From: Planctomycetota bacterium
Lineage (GTDB): Bacteria; Planctomycetota; MHYJ01; WSZJ01; JACPWG01
Assembly: GCA_016220045.1 (NCBI GenBank)
Contig: JACRIP010000058.1
Coordinates: forward strand, 1-11,831
Length of the DNA stretch: 11,831 nucleotides
Reading direction: 5' to 3'
Shown here: one piece after another, positions 6,947 through 11,831 of the stretch
Position numbering within the stretch: position 1 is the first letter of the stretch
Layout: each line of letters starts with the position of its first letter
Program-made: the position numbers and the translations under genes
The notes under the pieces: model-generated
What the model was told of the DNA's origin: nothing
Databases searched by the model: none
The model's input: only the letters and a program-made list of their open reading frames with translations

Positions 6947-7453
6947 CTACTCGCGCCAGGTCCTGCGCTGCTCCCAGTTCGGGTCGCTGCCGGACTCGAC
7001 CCGATCCATGGCCTCGTTGGTGAGCTGGTCCACGCGCTCATTGCCCGGTACGCCGGCGTGCCCGGGCACCCACTGCCAGGTCACCGAGAGCCCGGCCACG
7101 AGCCGGTCCAGCTCCTGCAGCAGGTCCAGGTTCTTCAACGGTCCACCCTTCTTTTTCCATCCCTTGGCTTTCCAGCCGGGCATCCACTCGGTGACCGACT
7201 GGATGAGGAGGTTGGAATCGCTGTGGATGCGCACCGCGCGCTGCGGCGCCTTGAGCGCGCGCAACGCCTCGATCGCCGCCAGGTACTCCATGCGGTTGTT
7301 CGTGGTGTGCGGCTCGCCGCCGGTCCGTTCGAGGGCCTCGCCGCTCGCCGGATCGATCAGCAGGAAGGCCCAGCCGCCGGGTCCGGGATTTCCCCGACAC
7401 CCGCCGTCGGTGTAGGCGATCAGGGGGGCGGCGGCCGATTTCGCGGAAGTCAT
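6947..7453 (-). CDS. rnhA: Ribonuclease HI
   Basis: A 168-residue RNase HI, which cuts the RNA strand of RNA-DNA hybrids (R-loops, Okazaki primers) in the cytoplasm. All four acidic active-site residues of the family are present: Asp16 in YTDGGCRGNPGPGGW, Glu56 in NNRMEYLAA, Asp79 in IHSDSNLL and Asp142 in NERVDQL. The catalytic histidine is also present (His132 in VPGHAG). The basic substrate-binding handle (GWKAKGWKKKGG, 93-104) places it with the E. coli type. The length is close to the usual ~155 residues, with a short N-terminal extension. The start codon overlaps the fumC stop (ATGA), with GGAGGA in the end of fumC as a possible, rather distant, ribosome-binding site, so translation is probably coupled to fumC. 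Very confident call. Confidence 0.97.
   Translation of the reverse strand: MTSAKSAAAPLIAYTDGGCRGNPGPGGWAFLLIDPASGEALERTGGEPHTTNNRMEYLAAIEALRALKAPQRAVRIHSDSNLLIQSVTEWMPGWKAKGWKKKGGPLKNLDLLQELDRLVAGLSVTWQWVPGHAGVPGNERVDQLTNEAMDRVESGSDPNWEQRRTWRE
7450..7453 (-). promoter_or_regulatory. ATGA overlap coupling fumC and rnhA
   Basis: The TGA stop of fumC (7450-7452) overlaps the ATG of rnhA (7451-7453). The geometry implies one transcript and re-initiation at rnhA after fumC is translated. Confidence 0.8.
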
Positions 7454-8838
7454 TTGGGTTCCACCATCTCCTCCGGCTTGACCACCGCGTCGAACTTCTC
7501 AGCGGTCATCAGGCCGAGCTTGACCACGGCCTCGCGCAGGGTCAGGCCTTCCTTGTGCGCGGTCTTGGCGACCTTGGTGGCGTTGTCGTAGCCGATGTGG
7601 CGGTTGAGCGCCGTCACCAGCATCAGGCTGTTCTTGAGATGCTCCGCGATGCGCGCGCGATTCGGCTCGATGCCGACGGCGCAGTGTTCGTCGAAGCACG
7701 CGCAGGCGTCGGCGAGCAGGCGGATCGAGTGCAGCACGTTGTGAATGATGAGCGGCTTGAAGACGTTGAGCTCGAAATTGCCGCTGGCGCCGCCGAAGGT
7801 GACGGCGACGTCGTTGCCCATGACCTGGGCGGCGACCATCGTCATGGCCTCGCTCTGGGTGGGGTTGACCTTGCCCGGCATGATGGAGGAGCCCGGCTCG
7901 TTTTCGGGGATGACGAGTTCGCCGAAGCCGCAGCGCGGACCGCAGGCGAGCCAGCGGATGTCGTTGGCGATCTTCATCAGGCTGACGGCGAGGCGCTTGA
8001 GGGCACCGTGCAGGCCGACCAGGGCGTCGTGGGCGGCGAGCGCCTCGAACTTGTTCTCCGCGCTGACGAAGGGCAGGCCGGTGAGCTCGGCGATGCGCTT
8101 CGCGGTGCGTACGGCGAATTCCGGATGCGTGTTCAGGCCGGTGCCGACGGCCGTGCCGCCGAGGGCGAGCTCCGAAACGTGCGGAATGGCGCCGGAGACG
8201 GCGGCGAGGCCGTGGCCAAGCTGGGTGACGTAGCCGGAGAATTCCTGGCCGAGGGTGAGCGGTACCGCGTCCTGGAGGTGGGTGCGGCCGATCTTCACGA
8301 TGTCGGCGAAGGCTTCGGCCTTGCGGGCGAGGGTGGCGCGCAGGCGCGTGACCTCGGGCAGGAGCCGGTGGTGGACCTGCTCGGCGGCGGCGATGTGCAT
8401 CGCAGTCGGGAAGGTGTCGTTCGACGACTGGCTCATGTTGACGTCGTCGTTCGGGTGAATGGGCTTCTTCGAGCCCATGACGCCGCCGGCGAGCTGGATG
8501 GCGCGGTTGGCGATGACTTCGTTGGCGTTCATATTGGTCTGGGTGCCGCTGCCGGTCTGCCAGACCACGAGCGGGAAGTGGGCGTCGAGGGTGCCGGCGA
8601 TGACTTCGTCGGCGGCGGCGGCGATGGTGCGGGCCTTCTCGGCGGGGAGGAGGCCGAGATCGCGATTGACTTCGGCGCAGGCTTTCTTGAGCAGGCCGAG
8701 GGCGCGGATCATTTCGCGCGGGAAGCGGTCGGCGCCGATCTTGAAGTGGTGAAGGGAGCGCTCGGTCTGGGCGCCCCAGTACTTGTCGGCGGCGACGGGG
8801 ATCGTGCCCATGCTGTCGGATTCGGTACGGGTTTCCAT
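7450..8838 (-). CDS. fumC: Fumarate hydratase class II
   Basis: A 462-residue class II (iron-independent) fumarase that interconverts fumarate and L-malate in the TCA cycle, acting as a cytoplasmic homotetramer. Residues visible are the N-terminal DSMGTIPVAADKYWGAQT, the substrate-binding GSGTQTNMNANEV (96-108), the catalytic region GRTHLQDAVP with His187, GGTAVGTGLNTH (227-238), NDIRWLACGPRCGFGEL (292-308) and the superfamily signature GSSIMPGKVNP (316-326) with the mobile-loop serine. The length and the 'CGPRCGFGEL/ELNVFKPLI' segments favour fumarase over aspartase. The start is ATG at 8838 with GAGGTGA at 8843-8849. It follows the DUF6174-like gene by 50 bp and overlaps rnhA by 4 bp, all on the same strand. 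Confidence 0.97.
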   Translation of the reverse strand: METRTESDSMGTIPVAADKYWGAQTERSLHHFKIGADRFPREMIRALGLLKKACAEVNRDLGLLPAEKARTIAAAADEVIAGTLDAHFPLVVWQTGSGTQTNMNANEVIANRAIQLAGGVMGSKKPIHPNDDVNMSQSSNDTFPTAMHIAAAEQVHHRLLPEVTRLRATLARKAEAFADIVKIGRTHLQDAVPLTLGQEFSGYVTQLGHGLAAVSGAIPHVSELALGGTAVGTGLNTHPEFAVRTAKRIAELTGLPFVSAENKFEALAAHDALVGLHGALKRLAVSLMKIANDIRWLACGPRCGFGELVIPENEPGSSIMPGKVNPTQSEAMTMVAAQVMGNDVAVTFGGASGNFELNVFKPLIIHNVLHSIRLLADACACFDEHCAVGIEPNRARIAEHLKNSLMLVTALNRHIGYDNATKVAKTAHKEGLTLREAVVKLGLMTAEKFDAVVKPEEMVEPK

Positions 8839-8888
8839 CGAGTCACCTCACGGGTCGGAGTCGGGTCCGGGGGGCGCCGCGGAGGGGA

Positions 8889-9485
8889 TCACTTGCCTCC
8901 GGGCGGGAGGGGTTCGAAGCTGAGGACGCGGAATTCGGCGGTCTTGTTGTTGCCGCCGACGATTCGGCGGAAGCCGACGGGGACGCCGTATTTCGGGTCG
9001 AAGTCGGCGAACAGGTAGGCGCGGAAGCCTTCCGGCGCGCCGTAGGAGCGCTGGGGGTTCTCGGCGAGCGCGAGTTCGTCGCGCATGAGGGTGAAGAGGC
9101 CGGGGACGGTGTAGGCGGTCGTGTCGCCGGTGGTGGGGACGCCGTCGCGGGTGGCGGCGACGACGGCGCCGGCGCGGACCTCGATCACGAAGGCGCCGCG
9201 GGCGAGGGTGGAGGCTTCGGTGGTGAGTCGGAGTCGGTAGTCCGCGCAGGCGGCGGCGGCCCAACGGGCGCGGGCGGCGGCGAGGGCGGCGCCGTCGAGG
9301 GCGGGCAGGCGGCCGCGGCCCATCAGGAATACCCCGTAGAGCAGGAGGAGGCCGGCGCCGACGGCGAGCGCGGCGAGGGCCCTGCGCGGGAAGCGGGGAC
9401 GCGCTGCGGGCGGCGGCGGGAGGGGGGGCGGCGCCGGGACGGGGGCGGGGGAGGGGGAGGGGGCGGGGTCCTGCGCATCGGTCAC
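8889..9485 (-). CDS. DUF6174-like single-pass membrane protein with proline-rich cytoplasmic tail
   Basis: A 198-residue protein of unknown function. Residues 7-30 are a Pro/Ala/Ser-rich tail, followed by basic RFPRR (31-35) and one hydrophobic segment, about 36-56, which should anchor it with the C-terminal domain outside. The outer domain resembles DUF6174: a Trp then 'DYRLRL' (Trp75, Asp82-Tyr83), VIEVRAGAVVAA (100-111), a 'TVPGLFTLM' segment (126-134) and FADFDPKYGVP (159-169), which match the 'W...dY.y...V.Vr.G.v...lF...v.yD..yG.P' layout of that family. The match was made from memory, so it is moderate. The start is GTG at 9485 with AGAGGA upstream (about 9492-9497) and about 7 nt spacing. 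It is the first of the leftward genes, facing away from speA. The plus-strand G-rich stretch at 9413-9471 is simply the proline codons of the tail. Confidence 0.82.
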   Translation of the reverse strand: MTDAQDPAPSPSPAPVPAPPPLPPPPAARPRFPRRALAALAVGAGLLLLYGVFLMGRGRLPALDGAALAAARARWAAAACADYRLRLTTEASTLARGAFVIEVRAGAVVAATRDGVPTTGDTTAYTVPGLFTLMRDELALAENPQRSYGAPEGFRAYLFADFDPKYGVPVGFRRIVGGNNKTAEFRVLSFEPLPPGGK

Positions 9486-9638
9486 GGGGGGATCCTCTCG
9501 CGGGGAATGGGACCGGGCAGGATAGCCCGGGTCGCGGATTCCGGCAAGAGAATTGGGCGCGCGGCGGGTGGCTTCCGTGCGGATTTCGCGCGATCAATTT
9601 TCCCTGGCGCAGTGCGTCATTTTGCCGTATAAGCGCCC

Positions 9639-9693
9639 CTTCGACCTCGGGGGCGCGCGCCGCGGCGGGACCCAGCGCGCGCGGAGGTCGAAG
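9639..9693 (+). promoter_or_regulatory. Long imperfect hairpin in the presumed speA leader
   Basis: The perfect 10-bp arms CTTCGACCTC (9639-9648) and GAGGTCGAAG (9684-9693) enclose a second pair of GCGCGCGC arms (9653-9660 and 9675-9682), separated by a 4/1-nt internal loop, with a 14-nt apical loop. If transcription starts just after the TATAAG at 9628, the speA mRNA would begin almost exactly with this stem-loop. It could be an operator, an mRNA-stabilising 5' hairpin or part of a riboregulator. It ends 75 nt before the ATG and has no U-tract, so it is not a standard terminator. Confidence 0.6.
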
Positions 9694-9704
9694 ACGGTTG
9701 GTTG

Positions 9705-9720
9705 TCAGGCGTATACCTGA
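9705..9720 (+). promoter_or_regulatory. Small inverted repeat upstream of speA
   Basis: TCAGG-CGTATA-CCTGA: 5-bp arms around an AT-containing centre, one inserted C away from a perfect 14-bp palindrome. Its size suits a repressor dimer site or a minor leader hairpin. It is 48 nt before the speA start. Confidence 0.35.
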
Positions 9721-9750
9721 TCGAGGCCGCGCGGCGCACATCCCGGACCG

Positions 9751-9760
9751 GAGAGGAAAG
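9751..9760 (+). promoter_or_regulatory. Ribosome-binding region of speA
   Basis: GAGAGGAAAG, purine-rich with AGAGGA/GAGGAA cores, about 8-12 nt before the ATG at 9769. It supports that start. Confidence 0.65.
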
Positions 9761-9768
9761 GGCCCACC

Positions 9769-11682
9769 ATGGCATTGAACGGCATCCCGCGTCGCTGGTC
9801 GGTCGCGGACTCGAGCGAGCTCTACGGCATCCAGCGCTGGTCGAACGGCTACTTCTCGGTCAACGACGCCGGCAACGTCCAACTCCATCCCGGCGGCCCG
9901 GGCACGCCCGCGCTCGACCTCAAGGAGGTCACCGGCGAGGTCGTCCGCCGCGGCTACGCCCTGCCCCTCCTCCTGCGCTTCACCGACATCCTGCGCGCGC
10001 GCATCGTCGAGCTCAACGAGTCCTTCCGCCGCGCGATCGCCGAGTACGGCTACCGCGGCGCCTACCGGGGCGTTTACCCGATCAAGGTCAACCAGGACCG
10101 CGGCGTCGTCGAGGAGGTCGTCAAGACCGGCGACCGCTACAGCTACGGCCTGGAGGCGGGCTCCAAGCCCGAACTGATGGCCGTCGTCGCCATGGTCGAA
10201 AAGGAAGACGCCCTCATCATCTGCAACGGATACAAGGACGAAGAATACATCGAGATGGCGCTCCTCTCCTCCCGCCTCGGCCGCACGGTCATCCTGGTCG
10301 TCGAAAAACTCTCCGAAATCCACCAGATCGCGCAGATCGCCAAGAAGACCGGCGTGCGCCCCCGCATCGGCATCCGCGTCAAGCTCTCCTCGCGCGGCTC
10401 CGGCCGCTGGGAATCCTCCGCCGGCGACCGCTCCAAGTTCGGCCTCTCCGCCCGCGAAGTCGTCCAGGCGATCGGCGTGCTCCGCGAAATGGGCATGCTC
10501 GACTGCTTCCAGCTCCTCCACTTCCACCTCGGCAGCCAGATCTCCGCGATCCGCAGCATCAAGGACGCGGTCAAGGAAGCCGGCCATTACTTCGTCGAAC
10601 TCTCCCGCCTCGGCGCCAATCTCAAGTTCCTCGACGTCGGCGGCGGCCTCGGCGTCGACTACGACGGCAGCCAGACCAACTTCGACTCCTCGATGAACTA
10701 CACCCTCCAGGAGTACGCGAACGACATCGTCTACGGCGTGGTCGACGCGTGCAATGCCGCCAAGATCGACCATCCCGACCTGGTGTCGGAATCCGGCCGC
10801 GCCGTGGTCGCGCACCACGCCGTGCTGATCATCGAGGCGCTCGGCATGGTCGAGATGGCGACCGACCCGGTGCCGGAGAAGGCGCCGGAGGGGATCAATC
10901 CGCGCGTGCGCAACCTGGTCGAGACCTATCACGAGTGCGGCCGCAAGAACATCCTGGAGTGCTTCCACGACGCGGTCGACGACAAGGACGAGGTGCTCTC
11001 GCTCTTCTCGCTCGGCCAGATTCCGCTGGCGCAGCGCGTGCTTGCGGAGAACGCGTTCTGGGCGACCTGCCAGAAGATCCACCGCATGACGAAGGACCTG
11101 CACGACGTCCCCGAGGACCTGCAGGTGCTGGAGCGCGCGCTCTCCGATACCTACTTCTGCAATTTCTCGGTCTTTCAGTCGGTGCCCGACTCCTGGGCCG
11201 TGGACCAGCTCTTCCCGATCATGCCGATCCATCGGCTGACCGAGGAGCCGACGCGGCGCGCCGTGCTGGCCGACATCACCTGCGACTCGGACGGCGCGAT
11301 CGACCGCTTCATCGATCGGCGCGACGTCAAGCCGGTCCTGGAGCTGCACCCCCTCACCGACCACGAGTATCACCTGGGGATCTTCCTGGTCGGCGCGTAC
11401 CAGGAAATCCTCGGCGATCTGCACAACCTGTTCGGCGATACCAACGCCCTCTCCGTCACCCTCCTCCCCGACGGCGGCTACACCGTCGAGCACGTGGAGG
11501 AAGGGGACACGGTCACCGACGTGCTCAACTACGTGGCCTGGTCGAAGAACGACATTCTCGCGCGCGTGCGGCGCCTGACGGAAGTCGCGCTGCGCCAGAA
11601 GCGCATGACGCTCGAAGAATCGCGCGTGTTCGTGGACATGTACGACCGCGGAATGGACGGGTACACCTACCTGGAGAGATAG
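9769..11682 (+). CDS. speA: Biosynthetic arginine decarboxylase
   Basis: A 637-residue PLP enzyme (alanine-racemase fold, fold III) that converts L-arginine to agmatine and CO2, the first step of the agmatine route to putrescine and spermidine. The family hallmarks appear in order: an N-terminal WSVADSSELYGIQRW, YRGVYPIKVNQ with the PLP-binding Lys106, GLEAGSKPEL (128-136), NGYKDEEY (153-160), RSKFGLS (221-227), FHLGSQI (252-258), the phosphate-binding GGGLGVDYDGS (291-301), SESGRA (340-345), and near the C-terminus DITCDSDG, whose cysteine and aspartate complete the partner active site in the dimer. The length is close to that of E. coli SpeA (about 658). It has no signal peptide. It is the only plus-strand gene here, divergent from the DUF6174-like gene, and appears monocistronic. 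No agmatinase or agmatine deiminase is adjacent in the window. Very confident. Confidence 0.97.
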   Translation: MALNGIPRRWSVADSSELYGIQRWSNGYFSVNDAGNVQLHPGGPGTPALDLKEVTGEVVRRGYALPLLLRFTDILRARIVELNESFRRAIAEYGYRGAYRGVYPIKVNQDRGVVEEVVKTGDRYSYGLEAGSKPELMAVVAMVEKEDALIICNGYKDEEYIEMALLSSRLGRTVILVVEKLSEIHQIAQIAKKTGVRPRIGIRVKLSSRGSGRWESSAGDRSKFGLSAREVVQAIGVLREMGMLDCFQLLHFHLGSQISAIRSIKDAVKEAGHYFVELSRLGANLKFLDVGGGLGVDYDGSQTNFDSSMNYTLQEYANDIVYGVVDACNAAKIDHPDLVSESGRAVVAHHAVLIIEALGMVEMATDPVPEKAPEGINPRVRNLVETYHECGRKNILECFHDAVDDKDEVLSLFSLGQIPLAQRVLAENAFWATCQKIHRMTKDLHDVPEDLQVLERALSDTYFCNFSVFQSVPDSWAVDQLFPIMPIHRLTEEPTRRAVLADITCDSDGAIDRFIDRRDVKPVLELHPLTDHEYHLGIFLVGAYQEILGDLHNLFGDTNALSVTLLPDGGYTVEHVEEGDTVTDVLNYVAWSKNDILARVRRLTEVALRQKRMTLEESRVFVDMYDRGMDGYTYLER

Positions 11683-11740
11683 CCCCCCGCCCTCCCGCTC
11701 GTGCTCACCCGTCGGGCTCGTTCCCGTCGTCCATTGTGCT

Positions 11741-11812
11741 CGTCGTCGTCGTCCGTCGGTCTGTTGTCCGTCGGTCTGTCGTCCGTCGTACTCGTACTCG
11801 TACTCGTACTCG
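11741..11812 (+). repeat. Compound tandem repeat (CGT, 15-bp and TACTCG units)
   Basis: A CGT run (about 11741-11750) is followed by a 15-bp unit, GTCCGTCGGTCTGTT (11751-11765), a second copy differing at the last base (11766-11780) and a half copy (11781-11788). Four exact copies of TACTCG then follow (11789-11812). All these motifs are related to GTC/CTCG steps, so slippage is the likely origin. Such arrays are rare in compact bacterial genomes and often vary in length between strains. Confidence 0.85.
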
Positions 11813-11831
11813 AACACCCTGGGCGTTCGAG
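11809..11831. repeat. 23-bp near-palindrome at the window edge
   Basis: CTCGAAC (11809-11815) and GTTCGAG (11825-11831) are perfect 7-bp arms. The inner CCC-T-GGG also pairs, giving 11-bp arms with one A/C mismatch around a single T. The left arm takes its first bases from the last TACTCG unit. It could be a protein-binding operator or a bidirectional hairpin. Sequence beyond the window is needed to see whether a T-tract follows. Confidence 0.7.

Larger units (their letters stand above)
9486..9768. other. Divergent intergenic region between the DUF6174-like gene and speA
   Basis: 283 bp that must hold both divergent promoters. It is less GC-rich around 9587-9632. TATAAG at 9628-9633 could be a -10 element for speA, but no good -35 stands at the right distance. 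Downstream come a large hairpin (9639-9693) and a small one (9705-9720), both within the presumed speA leader. Confidence 0.5.
11683..11831. other. Region after speA with simple tandem repeats
   Basis: 149 bp after the speA stop with no gene. The first ~55 bp are C/G-rich without an evident terminator. From about 11740 the sequence turns into short tandem repeats and ends in a near-palindrome at the window edge. Confidence 0.6.

Noticed and set aside
7555..9018. A 487-codon plus-strand open frame over fumC
   Set aside because: It is a Gly/Val/Asp/Ala-rich antisense shadow. fumC on the other strand is full length with its family signature.
8848..11817. A 989-codon open frame on the minus strand covering speA
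   Set aside because: It is an antisense shadow of speA. speA has all arginine decarboxylase motifs, while the antisense product is rich in Asp/Val/Gly/Arg, shows no domain and ends in repeat-encoded EYEYEYEY and Arg/Pro tracts.

Overview
The window is very GC-rich, gene-dense bacterial DNA, probably from an environmental genome. Several things together suggest Planctomycetota or a similar high-GC lineage: an N-terminal 'GYLT-x-EQ' module followed by a Pro/Ala linker, a secreted TlpA-type protein with a long helical tail, a biosynthetic arginine decarboxylase, and short 'GGGCG...CGCCCCTAC' palindromic repeats between genes. This taxonomic call is an inference. No rRNA, tRNA, insertion sequence or CRISPR array was seen.

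Region 1 (1-4945, minus strand) is an accessory-looking operon, read from right to left. It starts with an AlbA_2 (Schlafen-like)/RecG-C-terminal-type ATPase protein (3791-4945). That gene overlaps by 4 bp (GTGA) a 1086-residue protein (534-3794) that combines a class III nucleotide-cyclase-like domain, a NACHT NTPase and a C-terminal HEAT array with an exact 32-residue period. After 29 bp a third gene (1-504) begins and runs off the window. It has a small helical N-terminal module and a Pro/Ala-rich linker with a duplicated DAGTLVEPPS motif. The pairing of an AlbA_2 ATPase with a cyclase-like/NACHT/HEAT STAND protein looks like a conflict (antiphage or self/non-self sensing) or signalling module. 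It is the best candidate here for an undescribed system.

Region 2 (4946-5629) is about 680 bp without a convincing gene. It carries three copies of a 27-28 bp palindromic repeat, two of them arranged head-to-head as a 16-bp perfect inverted repeat.

Region 3 (5630-9485, minus strand) holds four housekeeping-type genes: a DUF6174-like membrane-anchored protein, class II fumarase (fumC), RNase HI (rnhA, start overlapping the fumC stop by 4 bp), and a secreted TlpA/thioredoxin-like protein with a long helical extension.

Region 4 (9486-11831) begins with a 283-bp divergent intergenic region holding a long imperfect hairpin. It is followed on the plus strand by speA (arginine decarboxylase, 9769-11682). 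The last 150 bp hold simple tandem repeats (15-bp and 6-bp units) running into a 23-bp near-palindrome at the window edge.
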